From contig SUTS01000011.1 of the NCBI GenBank assembly GCA_015152555.1, forward strand, positions 22,111 to 86,110: a stretch of 64,000 bases of DNA. The letters run 5' to 3'. Shown here one piece after another: positions 1 to 9,611 of this stretch. The stretch comes from Cyanobacteria bacterium SIG26. Its GTDB lineage: Bacteria > Cyanobacteriota > Vampirovibrionia > Gastranaerophilales > Gastranaerophilaceae. The notes beneath the pieces were generated by a model that was not told where the DNA came from, did no database searches, and saw nothing but the letters and a program-made list of their open reading frames with translations. Each line of letters starts with the position of its first letter. Position 1 is the stretch's first letter. The translations under genes and the position numbers were made by a program.

Positions 1-744
1 GTCTTGGTACCAAATTCTTACATTTCCGCTTGCGTTAAAGATACCCTTTTTTTGATTGTATTCTTGGTATGATGATTTTAAAACTAATTTTGCTCCGTCA
101 TCCATTAATGCGTTTGATGTGGTATTTCCGTATGCTGTTAAATTTCCGCTTGCAGCTTCATATACAAATTTATCCGCATAAGATTCGTTGTTTTCTTGTT
201 TAACTCTTGCGTTACCGGTTAAAACAAGTTTTTTTAAATCTCCGCTTTTATCTGTTGTAATTTCTGCACTATTTGAAAATGTTTCAATATCTTTGTATAA
301 CATTGTAACTGCACCTGTTGCGGTCATTACGTTTGTTGATGTGTTATATTCTTGTACATCTGCGTTAATAACTACTATAGGGGTCTTGCCTTCAAATACG
401 ATTGATTGTGTGTCACCTTCAGCTCGTACTGTTTTATTTATCAATGAAACTTTTAAGATATTTGCTTTAACTTCTCTTTTTTTATTTTTTTTGATTTCAA
501 AAGCGTAAGGTTTATCATAAAACGTTGCAGTATCTAATTTTTGATCTTTTGTCATATTTACATCTGCAGTATCACCAATAACCTTTAAATCATCAATCGT
601 AACTTTAACGTCTCCGTCAAATTTAATCTTGTTGTCCGATTCGTGAAATGTTTGATTTTTAGATTCAATAATTAAATCGGATGCACTTACAGCTAATCCT
701 GTTAATAATACTAATGATACCAATCCAACTAATAATTTTTTCAT
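1..744 (-). CDS. LptA/OstA-like LPS transport periplasmic protein (partial; runs off left edge)
   Basis: Reverse-strand reading from CAT at 742-744 gives MKKLLVGLVSLVLLLTGLAVSASDLIIESKNQTFHESDNKIKFDGDVKVTIDDLKVIGDTADV..., a signal peptide followed by OstA/LptA-type beta repeats; adjacent to an lptC-like gene. Confidence 0.75.
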   Translation of the reverse strand, partial: MKKLLVGLVSLVLLTGLAVSASDLIIESKNQTFHESDNKIKFDGDVKVTIDDLKVIGDTADVNMTKDQKLDTATFYDKPYAFEIKKNKKREVKANILKVSLINKTVRAEGDTQSIVFEGKTPIVVINADVQEYNTSTNVMTATGAVTMLYKDIETFSNSAEITTDKSGDLKKLVLTGNARVKQENNESYADKFVYEAASGNLTAYGNTTSNALMDDGAKLVLKSSYQEYNQKKGIFNASGNVRIWYQD

Positions 745-745
745 A

Positions 746-1327
746 TTATTTTTTATCCTCATAAACTTTTGAAACCGTGTTGCCAACTATTTTGAAGCTG
801 TCATAACTTGGACTTATAATAATTTTATCTGCGGTTGAAATAAGTTCTTTGCCTTTTTGTATTTCAACGTGCCCTTCTGCGATAATCGGTGATTTTGAAT
901 CAAACCAATGTAATTTATCAGCTTTTAGAGTGATACCGTCTTTTAATGCAATGAAGGTGTCTTCATGTAATATAATATCACCTTTTTTTTGATTATACGT
1001 ACCTTTTGATGATTCAAAACTCATTGAAACTTCATTATCTTTATAAAAATTACCGATAACTTTGTTTAATTGCGCGTGACCTAATGTACTATCCCATTTG
1101 CCGGTCTCTCCATATATTTCCCAGAATTTTTGATCATCTTTTGTTTCAGTTAAAATTACACCGTTAACCAAAGCTTCTTGTTGATCACTTTGTATGGCAA
1201 GTTGTTTTCTGTTAAAATCGTGGGTTATTATTCCTGCGGTTATAAATGCCCAAGCCAATATTCCACCTAATGTCAATGCAATTATTAAATATAAACGTTT
1301 TTTCTTTGGTAATTCTTTTAAATTCAT
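746..1327 (-). CDS. lptC: LptC-like LPS export periplasmic protein
   Basis: N-terminal TM anchor, repeated beta-strand pattern (EGHVEIQKGKELISTADKIII), adjacent to OstA/LptA-like gene. Confidence 0.65.
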   Translation of the reverse strand: MNLKELPKKKRLYLIIALTLGGILAWAFITAGIITHDFNRKQLAIQSDQQEALVNGVILTETKDDQKFWEIYGETGKWDSTLGHAQLNKVIGNFYKDNEVSMSFESSKGTYNQKKGDIILHEDTFIALKDGITLKADKLHWFDSKSPIIAEGHVEIQKGKELISTADKIIISPSYDSFKIVGNTVSKVYEDKK

Positions 1328-1366
1328 AACATAATTCTAGCACAAAAAGGGGTAAAATCAACGAAT

Positions 1367-2677
1367 TTATCCCAAAATTGCAACAGCAAATATTGCGGCA
1401 GCAATTAATGCAATGTTATAATGTAAGAATGTTGGAATGCAGGTATCCCAAATGTGATTGTGTTGGTTATCCGCGTTCAAGCCGGCTGTTGGGCCAAGTG
1501 TTGTATCAGATGCCGGCGAACCAGCATCTCCAAGTGCAGCAGCCGCTGCCAAAACGATTATAATTGACGGTATGCTAAATCCTAGTTTTAAGCAAATTGG
1601 AACGTATAATACTGCCAAAATCGGAATTGTACCAAATGATGTTCCTATACCCATTGTTATAAAAAGTCCGATAAATAACATTAAAAATGTTGCAAGAATT
1701 TTACTGGACATCATATATGGAGTTATCGAATTGACAAGGGTATCAATTCCTCCGGTGGCTTTCATTACACTTGCAAATCCTGCAGCTACAAGCATTACAA
1801 ATGCTACATAACCCATCATTCCGACACCTTCGTTAATTAATTTATCCATTTTTTTGTGGTCGATTGCTTTAAACCCAAAAATTACTGCCAAGCCGATTAG
1901 TGCACCTAAAGGCAATGAATTTGTCCATAATTGAACCCCTAAGGTTATTATTGCTGCTAATAAAGTGATATAATGATTTTTGTTTAGGGATAATTCAGTA
2001 TTATTATCAATTTCTTTTATTTCATTGTTGTTATAAATTCTTGGCTTGCGATAGCTTATAAAAATTGCTATCAAAAATCCTATCAGCATTGCAAAACCTA
2101 ATATCCAAGTGGATTTCCAGATATCGTTTTTTGCGACCTCAACCCCATTTGATAATAGGTTTTCTGCAATTAATCCCTGAAAAATCAAGCCAAAACCTGC
2201 AGGAATGACGATATACGGTGCTTTTAGACCAAAAGCTAACCCACATGCAACCGCACGTCTGTCAAGTTGCAATTTGTTCATAATTCCTAACAAAGGCGGT
2301 ACAAGTATTGGAATAAATGCGATATGAACAGGAATTAGGTTTTGAGAAAGTATTGCAATTCCTGTAAGAATTAATATAAGTACAAATTTTTTTGATTGAA
2401 TTGCTGTGGCAATTTTTTTTGCTAAGATTGGTGCCAATCCCGTATGCGTCATTGAAGCTGCAAAAGCTCCAAGTAAAATATAACTTAGTGCTGTTTCCGA
2501 ATTATCTCCCATACCGTGTATAAATATGTTCATCACTTCAGATAGGTTTATTTGTCCTATTAGTCCTCCTACTACAGAACTTATAATTAATGCTAATAAT
2601 ACGTTTATTCTGCATAGACATAATATACAAAGTAAAATTACTGATATAACTATAGGGTTTGTTAATAATTCAATCAT
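1367..2677 (-). CDS. Na+/H+ antiporter family (NhaC/YuiF-like) membrane protein
   Basis: 436 aa polytopic membrane protein; ...ALGDAGSPASDTTLGPTAGLNADNQHNHIWDTCIPTFLHYN typical of this family. Confidence 0.7.
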   Translation of the reverse strand: MIELLTNPIVISVILLCILCLCRINVLLALIISSVVGGLIGQINLSEVMNIFIHGMGDNSETALSYILLGAFAASMTHTGLAPILAKKIATAIQSKKFVLILILTGIAILSQNLIPVHIAFIPILVPPLLGIMNKLQLDRRAVACGLAFGLKAPYIVIPAGFGLIFQGLIAENLLSNGVEVAKNDIWKSTWILGFAMLIGFLIAIFISYRKPRIYNNNEIKEIDNNTELSLNKNHYITLLAAIITLGVQLWTNSLPLGALIGLAVIFGFKAIDHKKMDKLINEGVGMMGYVAFVMLVAAGFASVMKATGGIDTLVNSITPYMMSSKILATFLMLFIGLFITMGIGTSFGTIPILAVLYVPICLKLGFSIPSIIIVLAAAAALGDAGSPASDTTLGPTAGLNADNQHNHIWDTCIPTFLHYNIALIAAAIFAVAILG

Positions 2678-2691
2678 TTTTATTTCCTAAT

Positions 2692-3402
2692 TTACTTAAT
2701 TACAATATCAAAGCAAGGATAAGCTTTTGTGCAGCCCTCTAATCGTTGAAGTCTGATTTCAACGCTATCACTTACACTGAATTGGTTTGAGTATTGGCCA
2801 ATTTGCATTTTTTTACTGTCGTTTGGAATAATATAATATTTGTAAAAATCTTCACCAATGTCATTTATCACTATAAATTTGTTTTGTTTTTTTGTCATTT
2901 TGTAGGTGTTATTGCCGTTTATTAAATCTGAAATTTTGATTATTTTGTAATTGTTGAATAAAGTTTCTATTTCACTAATTTCTAACTCTCTTGGTACAAA
3001 TTTCACACCATTGAATATTAGTTCATAATATTCAAAGTTTTTTGGAAAGTATGAATACAGTTTAGTTCCTTTTAAAAATTCTTGACTTCCTTCACCTACC
3101 CAAACATCTTCTTTAGGTACTTGGGCATTTCCTGTTAATAGTTGATATGTTGTGTAGCCTCCGTTACCCTCAAATCCTTTGACCTGTAATATGATTTCTT
3201 CTTTAGATAATTCGTCATCATTTTTGTGGTAATTACGCCATTCGTGTTTATTCATGTTAAAGGTCCAAATTTTTTGACCGAATCTAGGATAAACTGAATA
3301 CTGTTTTTTTAAACTGTTTTCATCCGGACTGATTAGTAAAATTACTAAAAATTGTATGATTAAAAGGATTACGACTGCGCCAAATATGTAACGTTTTTTC
3401 AT
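2692..3402 (-). CDS. hypothetical membrane-anchored protein
   Basis: 236 aa ORF with single N-terminal TM segment. Confidence 0.6.
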   Translation of the reverse strand: MKKRYIFGAVVILLIIQFLVILLISPDENSLKKQYSVYPRFGQKIWTFNMNKHEWRNYHKNDDELSKEEIILQVKGFEGNGGYTTYQLLTGNAQVPKEDVWVGEGSQEFLKGTKLYSYFPKNFEYYELIFNGVKFVPRELEISEIETLFNNYKIIKISDLINGNNTYKMTKKQNKFIVINDIGEDFYKYYIIPNDSKKMQIGQYSNQFSVSDSVEIRLQRLEGCTKAYPCFDIVIK

Positions 3403-3503
3403 ACTGCCTACCTGTTATTTATCTTGATAAACATACAATATCACAAACGGATTTATCTTTCAGTAAAATTGGAATTTAATCTATTATGGGTAATCATTTT
3501 ATT

Positions 3504-3530
3504 AAAAAAAAGAGCCTAAAAATAGGCTCG
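3504..3530 (-). terminator. intrinsic terminator on minus strand located upstream of the 2692-3402 gene
   Basis: GAGCCTA-AAAA-TAGGCTC with an 8-nt U tract when read on the minus strand. Confidence 0.65.
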
Positions 3531-3640
3531 TTGGAATTAAGAATAGCTGGAAGTATGAAAAAGATTAATTATATTAAACGATTTACATATATTTAAATCT
3601 ATTAGTTATCTGGGTAGTTTTTTTATAATATAATGTTGTT

Positions 3641-4636
3641 ATGAAAGATGAAAAACGAATACTTGCAATTAATTTTGGTGGGATTGGTGATGAGATTTTC
3701 TTTTTGCCTACACTGATTTCGTTGAAAAAAGAGTATTCGAATTCTTTTATAACTTTAGCTTTAGAGCCACGTAGTAAGAGTGTAAAAGATTTAACAGACG
3801 TAATAGATGATTTATTGTTAATTGATGTAAAAGGTAAAAATAAGTATCTAGAATTATTGAAGCTTGTTTTCAAATCTCGTCAAGGTAAATATGATATTGT
3901 AATTTCATCCGGAGGGAACAAATTAATAAGTATTTTATTATTTATGACGGGTATAAAAGTTCGTTGTGGTTATAATACAGGAAAGTTAAGTCAAATGTTG
4001 CTTACACACGCAATGCCTCTTAATAAAAAACAATATGCTTGTGCAATGTATCATGACTTGATTAGAAATCTTACAAGATATAATACAGAACTGCCACAAA
4101 TTAATATTCAACGGAAAGTAAAAACATCAAATTCTGTTTTGATTCATCCCGGGGTTAGTAAAATTAGTGTACAAAAGAAATGTATCAAAACTATTCCTGC
4201 ACAAACTTGGGCAAAGGTAATTGATTTGTTGGTAGCAGAAGGAAAAAAAGTAATGCTTGTTGGCGGTCCGGATGATAAAGAGTGTATTGAAACTATTTTA
4301 AATACAGTGCGAACTCAAAATTTTGATAATTTGTACGGAACGACAAAAAGTTTGACTGATTTAGCCGAACTGATTTCATCGGCGGATAAATTTTTATGTT
4401 CTGATTCTGCACCACTTCATGTTGCAGTTGCTTTAGGTGTTAAAACGTACGTGATTTTTGGACCGACCGATGATAAAACACTTATACCGCAAAGTGAGGA
4501 TATTGTTGCGATTAAGGCCGATGATAATTGTGCGTTAAAACCTTGTTTGTGGGCTAGTCGGCAAACGACTTGTGAACATTTAGAATGTTTAAAAATATCT
4601 GCTTCAAAAATAGTCAGTGTTGTGTTATCAGACTAA
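3641..4636 (+). CDS. glycosyltransferase family 9 (heptosyltransferase-like)
   Basis: MKDEKRILAINFGGIGDEIFFLPTLISLKK...; CSDSAPLHVAVALGVKTYVIFGPTDD motif of GT9. Confidence 0.85.
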   Translation: MKDEKRILAINFGGIGDEIFFLPTLISLKKEYSNSFITLALEPRSKSVKDLTDVIDDLLLIDVKGKNKYLELLKLVFKSRQGKYDIVISSGGNKLISILLFMTGIKVRCGYNTGKLSQMLLTHAMPLNKKQYACAMYHDLIRNLTRYNTELPQINIQRKVKTSNSVLIHPGVSKISVQKKCIKTIPAQTWAKVIDLLVAEGKKVMLVGGPDDKECIETILNTVRTQNFDNLYGTTKSLTDLAELISSADKFLCSDSAPLHVAVALGVKTYVIFGPTDDKTLIPQSEDIVAIKADDNCALKPCLWASRQTTCEHLECLKISASKIVSVVLSD

Positions 4637-4735
4637 TTTTAAGTTTTGTAACAATAATTGTAACTTACGCAAAAATGCCGAAAAAAAATACTTTATATAC
4701 ATGTAGGTATGTAGTGTGAAAGGCAATGCGTTTTT

Positions 4736-5365
4736 ATGGCATTCAGCAATGTAGCAACAGTTGGTTTTGTTTTTAGAAATGGCGACAAAGTTTGTAATGG
4801 TGAAGTCGGCAGAACACCTGTTCTTGTCGGACAAGCTGTGAACGCTGTTAAAGCCGGTGCCGAGCTTAATAATGGCGTAGGACGTACTGCTCAGGTTGTT
4901 ATTGATACGTGTGACAATGTTGCAAAAGCTGATAAATTATTTAATGGTTTAGGAAAAGTTGTTAAGTTTGCTAGTAATAATGTTAATACATTGATCTGTG
5001 CATCAAGCGGATTGAAAGTTTTTTTAGCAAAAGATGAGGATAAGCAAAGAACACTTATTACTGAGGGTGGAACATTGGGTGGAATGTTCCTTGCTGAAGG
5101 TTGGATGAAAAAGAACTTAAATGGGATTTTAACGAAATTATCAATAAGTGGGAAATGGGCTCCGATTGTAAAAGGTTTAATTTTTATAGCTGGTTCAATC
5201 GGTGCATCAACATTGGGTAATATCGTTGGTGAAAAAACTACAGATATTATTGAAATTCCTTTGGGTAAAGAACAAAGAGAAGCATATTATCTTAAAAAAG
5301 CGCAAAAAGAAATGAAAAACACAAAAAATCCAATGACTTATCAGCCATTGGATTACAAAGCTTAA
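4736..5365 (+). CDS. hypothetical protein
   Basis: 209 aa ORF, hydrophobic segments near the C-terminus; no family recognised. Confidence 0.6.
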   Translation: MAFSNVATVGFVFRNGDKVCNGEVGRTPVLVGQAVNAVKAGAELNNGVGRTAQVVIDTCDNVAKADKLFNGLGKVVKFASNNVNTLICASSGLKVFLAKDEDKQRTLITEGGTLGGMFLAEGWMKKNLNGILTKLSISGKWAPIVKGLIFIAGSIGASTLGNIVGEKTTDIIEIPLGKEQREAYYLKKAQKEMKNTKNPMTYQPLDYKA

Positions 5366-5446
5366 AAAAATCTTAATATTTGCCCACAATATTGTATTTT
5401 GTAATATAATTTATATGTTAGATTAGGGAAATTAGAGGGTATAGTT

Positions 5447-6346
5447 ATGGCTTTAAGATATGATTGCGGGGAAGTTATTACAGCGATGGTTACGCCAATG
5501 ACTAAAGGTGGCGCAATTGATTATGATAAAGTTGAGTTTTTGGCAAGTCATTTGTTAGAAAATGGAAGTGATGCTATTTTGGTTGCGGGAACAACCGGTG
5601 AAACTCCGACTCTTACAAATGAAGAGGAAATAGAGTTATTGAGTTCTGTCAAAAGAGCCGTTGCAAATAAGGCGAAAATTATTTTAGGTGCCGGTTCAAA
5701 TTCTACCGCGTCAGCGATTGAATATTCTAAATTTGCTCAAAAAGAGGGTGTAGATGCGATTTTATCTGTTGTACCTTATTATAACAAACCTAATCAAAAA
5801 GGTATGATTGAACATTTTTCGGTAATAGCGGAATCTACGGATTTGCCGATTATTTTATATAATATCCCTGGTAGAACAGGTGTTAATATGTTACCTGAAA
5901 CGGTTGCTCATTTAGCTGAAAAATATGATAATATTGTTGGTTTAAAACAAAGTTTTGCGGATATGGATGCGGTTACCGAACTAAAAATAGCGTGTCCTGA
6001 AAACTTTGTTATTTATTCCGGGGATGATAGTTTAACTTTACCGATGTTATCATTAGGTGCACATGGTGTTATTTCTGTGGCATCTCATTTGTTTGGTAAA
6101 GAAATTAAATCTATGATTAGAAATTTCAAGTCAGGAGAATTGATTGCAGCAAGAAATATGCATAAAAAATTGTATCCTGTATTCAGACAATTATTTATGG
6201 CTCCAAATCCTGTACCTGTAAAAGCTGCGTTGGAGTATAAAGGTTTGATTGAAGCCGTGGTAAGAAAGCCTTTGGTTCAAATGAATGATGAGGAAAAGGC
6301 TACTTTATTTAAAGTTATTGATGAGGTAAAAGTTGAATTAAGTTAG
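5447..6346 (+). CDS. dapA: 4-hydroxy-tetrahydrodipicolinate synthase
   Basis: AGTTGETPTL, YYNKPNQKGMIEHF, YNIPGRTGVN motifs. Confidence 0.97.
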   Translation: MALRYDCGEVITAMVTPMTKGGAIDYDKVEFLASHLLENGSDAILVAGTTGETPTLTNEEEIELLSSVKRAVANKAKIILGAGSNSTASAIEYSKFAQKEGVDAILSVVPYYNKPNQKGMIEHFSVIAESTDLPIILYNIPGRTGVNMLPETVAHLAEKYDNIVGLKQSFADMDAVTELKIACPENFVIYSGDDSLTLPMLSLGAHGVISVASHLFGKEIKSMIRNFKSGELIAARNMHKKLYPVFRQLFMAPNPVPVKAALEYKGLIEAVVRKPLVQMNDEEKATLFKVIDEVKVELS

Positions 6347-6428
6347 TAAGGCTACTTATTTTAATTTGATTTTGACGTAGAATTATAAAAAAGAAAGTAA
6401 TAGTTAATATTTATAAGAGGGTAGAAAA

Positions 6429-7760
6429 TTGAAAAACAAATTGATTATGTTTTGGGCGATTATAGCAATTGTGATTGCGTGCGTAATCACAATTTATAAA
6501 GTGCCTACAAAACTTGGTTTGGATTTAGTTGGTGGTTCAAGGATTATGCTTGAAGCTCGCACAACTGATTCTGTCAGAAAAATCACACCTGAGGTGATGA
6601 GTAGATTGAAAGTTGCGATTGATAATCGTGTTAATAAGCTTGGTGTATCTGAAACAAGTGTTGCCCAAGTCGGTGAAAAAAGGTTATTGGTAGAAATTCC
6701 TAACGTTACTGATTTAAAAGAAGCAGAAGCGTTTTTAGGTAAAACCGCATTGTTGGAATTTAAACAACCTGTTTTAGATGACAATAAACAGCCTAAAAGG
6801 GATGAAAAAGGTTTGATGATTTGGGAGTCTACAGGTTTAACCGGTGAAGATTTAAAATCTGCGGCGATTGGTTCAGATCAAACCGGTCAATGGACTGTAT
6901 CGTTAGAATTTAATGGCAATGGCGCTAACAAATTTGCTGAATTAACCCAAAAATTAGTTGGTCAACAGATGGCTATTTTCTTTGATGGTGAAGAAATATC
7001 AGCACCGGTAATTCGAGAAGCTATTTTTGGTGGTCGTGCAGAAATTTCGGGTGGTAGCAGTGGTTTTGCTTATGAAGAAGCAGAAAAAATGGTTAATTTA
7101 TTAAATGCCGGTGCGTTACCTGTTCCATCTGAAATTATCCAAGAAAATACAGTAGGACCTACTTTAGGTGCAGATAGTATTGAGAAATCAAAATTCGCAG
7201 GTATTTTAGGTGTTGGGTTAGTAATGTTATTTATGTTGCTATACTATAGATTGCCTGGTTTGATTGCGGATTTGGCATTAGTTGTTTATGCTTTAATTTT
7301 ATTTGCTTTATTCAAAATTATTCCTGTTACATTAACATTGGCAGGTATTGCAGGTTTCATTTTATCAGTCGGTATGGCTGTAGATGCTAATATTTTGATT
7401 TTTGAAAGAACAAAAGAAGAATTAAGAGCCGGTAGAAATTTATTTACTGCAATTAATTCAGGGTTTGATAGAGCGTTTACAAGTATTTTCGATTCAAATA
7501 TGACAACAGTTTTGGCTTGTGTAATTTTGTATTACCTAGGCACAAGTGTTGTAAAAGGTTTTGCATTAACTCTTGCAATCGGTGTAATTGTGTCAATGTT
7601 TACGGCAATTGCGGTTACTAAAAACTTTATGCACTTAGTATTTGGTACAGGTGAATTGAAATATCCTGCTTTGTTCGGACTTAAGAAAGATGAACTTGGC
7701 AAGGCTTATGAAGTTACAGAAACAAAACGTGAAAAAGCTCGTTTTGGGGTATTAGACTAA
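6429..7760 (+). CDS. secD: protein translocase subunit SecD
   Basis: LGLDLVGGSRIMLEA, GFILSVGMAVDANILIFERTKEELRAG; TTG start. Confidence 0.96.
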   Translation: MKNKLIMFWAIIAIVIACVITIYKVPTKLGLDLVGGSRIMLEARTTDSVRKITPEVMSRLKVAIDNRVNKLGVSETSVAQVGEKRLLVEIPNVTDLKEAEAFLGKTALLEFKQPVLDDNKQPKRDEKGLMIWESTGLTGEDLKSAAIGSDQTGQWTVSLEFNGNGANKFAELTQKLVGQQMAIFFDGEEISAPVIREAIFGGRAEISGGSSGFAYEEAEKMVNLLNAGALPVPSEIIQENTVGPTLGADSIEKSKFAGILGVGLVMLFMLLYYRLPGLIADLALVVYALILFALFKIIPVTLTLAGIAGFILSVGMAVDANILIFERTKEELRAGRNLFTAINSGFDRAFTSIFDSNMTTVLACVILYYLGTSVVKGFALTLAIGVIVSMFTAIAVTKNFMHLVFGTGELKYPALFGLKKDELGKAYEVTETKREKARFGVLD

Positions 7761-7784
7761 GGGAAAGTAAAGAGGTAAATAAAA

Positions 7785-8759
7785 ATGTTTAATTTAAATA
7801 AGAGTATACATGTAGTTAAATATAGAGTTGTTTGGATGTGTTTGTCTGCACTGTTATTAATCCCTGGGATTATTGCAATGGTGTATTCAATGATTACATA
7901 TCCTACACACTCTCCGGTAAAAGTGGGTATTGATTATACCGGTGGTACTATATTGCAATATGGTGTATCTGAGGCTATTAGTAATGAAGATGTTGCAAAA
8001 ACAAGAGAAGGTTTATCTGAAATTGGTGTTCAAAACCCTTATATTCAGATTTTAAATGTAAATCCGACTGAAGAAAATAAAAATATTAAATCAATTATTT
8101 CAATCAGAACTAAGTTTATTGATGAAACTTCAAATGAAGCGGATGATATTACTGCAGTTGTTCAAAAAGATTATAATGGTGCGGAATTAATTCAAGTAAG
8201 TTCTGTTGGGGCAACTTTGGGTAATGAATTGTTTAAAATGTCAATTATTGCTTTAGCTTTGGCAATTATAGGTATGATTGTATATATTTCATTTCGTTTC
8301 AAGCTTGAATATGCATTGGCAGCAATTTTAGGTTTGGTGCACGACGTATTATTTGTAGTGGGTATATTTTCAATTTTGGGTATTTTTTGCGATGTACAAA
8401 TTGACGGCTTATTCTTGACTGCAATTTTGACAGTTATTGGTTTTTCTATTAACGATACGATTGTAACTTTTGATAGAATTCGAGAAAACTTAAGATATTA
8501 CGGTAAGAAAATGTCTTTTGGTGAAATTGTTGATGCTTCTGTAAATCAAACATTGACAAGAAGTATTAATACTTCATTGACTGTATTTATAACATTAGCA
8601 GCATTGTATTTCTTTGGTGGTGTAACTACAAAAGATTTTGTGTTAGCAATGATGTTAGGTGTATTAGTGGGTGTTTATTCAAGTATCTTCTTCTGCAGCA
8701 TGTTAGTTGATATGTGGGAAGAAAATAAAATGAAAAAAGCTGCACAAAAAGCATCATAA
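7785..8759 (+). CDS. secF: protein translocase subunit SecF
   Basis: GIDYTGGTILQY, TVIGFSINDTIVTFDRIRENLR. Confidence 0.96.
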   Translation: MFNLNKSIHVVKYRVVWMCLSALLLIPGIIAMVYSMITYPTHSPVKVGIDYTGGTILQYGVSEAISNEDVAKTREGLSEIGVQNPYIQILNVNPTEENKNIKSIISIRTKFIDETSNEADDITAVVQKDYNGAELIQVSSVGATLGNELFKMSIIALALAIIGMIVYISFRFKLEYALAAILGLVHDVLFVVGIFSILGIFCDVQIDGLFLTAILTVIGFSINDTIVTFDRIRENLRYYGKKMSFGEIVDASVNQTLTRSINTSLTVFITLAALYFFGGVTTKDFVLAMMLGVLVGVYSSIFFCSMLVDMWEENKMKKAAQKAS

Positions 8760-8768
8760 ATCCTGTTA

Positions 8769-8807
8769 AAAAGGCGGCTCGGGATTATTCCCGAGCCGCC
8801 TTTTTTT
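8769..8807. terminator. bidirectional intrinsic terminator
   Basis: AAAGGCGGCTCGGG-ATTATT-CCCGAGCCGCCTTTTTTT between convergent genes. Confidence 0.92.
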
Positions 8808-8821
8808 ATATTTTGCTTAAA

Positions 8822-9196
8822 TTATTCTTCGTCTTCGTCGGCTTCACTTTTTTTGATTTGTTTAACAACCATTTGAGCCATTTCTTTTGCAATAACTTTT
8901 TGGGTATCTGCAGGACAGTTTTGAAGCATATTCATTGCGGTTCTAAGTGTTGTGTCAATGTCGTACCAACGGCCTCTTCTGTTGTCGTCCAGTCCTGATC
9001 CAACTGCGCTTATAATATCATCTACTGCTTCAAATTTTTCATCCTCAATATTATGTTCAATTATAATTTTTATTAGATTTAGCGCAACGCGAATTTGTGT
9101 TTGATCATCTGATTCCTCTAAGGTTTTAACTGCTTCTGATAAAACAGGATCTTTATCATACCAACGTCTGTATTGATTTGAATATTCTTCTTTCAT
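8822..9196 (-). CDS. conserved hypothetical protein with internal duplication
   Basis: Two similar halves: RRWYDKDPVLSEAVKTLEESDDQTQIRVALNLIKIIIEH and GRWYDIDTTLRTAMNMLQNCPADTQKVIAKEMAQMVVKQ. Confidence 0.7.
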   Translation of the reverse strand: MKEEYSNQYRRWYDKDPVLSEAVKTLEESDDQTQIRVALNLIKIIIEHNIEDEKFEAVDDIISAVGSGLDDNRRGRWYDIDTTLRTAMNMLQNCPADTQKVIAKEMAQMVVKQIKKSEADEDEE

Positions 9197-9335
9197 ACTC
9201 GTATCTCCTTTACTATAATGCTATTATAGCAATTTTTTTCGATTGTGCAAGGGGGGTAAATTATAATAACGGGGTAATATAAATTATCTTTTATTGTAAA
9301 TTAAATCAAATTAGAGCATCGTTATAGATGTAGAT

Positions 9336-9611
9336 TTACCCCTGTTTGAAGGTGACGCCTTTTGTTCCTTTTGGGTAGCGCCAATTTATGGCTTTTTTTT
9401 CACAAGCGACTCTACAAGCCCCGCATTCTAAGCAGTTTTCATAATTTACTATTAATTCTTGTTTTTCTTCGTTCCATTCATAAACTTGAGCAGGGCAAAT
9501 GTATGTACAGTTTTTTGATTTGCAAGTTTTACATTTTTCAATATCCGGAATTAGATGAGAGTCTGTGTCCGGTGAGTATTTAAGTGTGTATAATTTTTTG
9601 TCTATGTTCAT
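9336..9611 (-). CDS. fixX: ferredoxin-like protein FixX
   Basis: CKTCKSKNCTYICPAQVYEW, NCLECGACRVACEKKAINWRYPKGTKGVTFKQG; 4-nt overlap with fixC-like gene. Confidence 0.85.
   Translation of the reverse strand: MNIDKKLYTLKYSPDTDSHLIPDIEKCKTCKSKNCTYICPAQVYEWNEEKQELIVNYENCLECGACRVACEKKAINWRYPKGTKGVTFKQG

Noticed and set aside
1378-1811. Plus-strand ORFs 1378-1563 and 1458-1811
   Set aside because: Antisense to the well-supported NhaC-like transporter gene.
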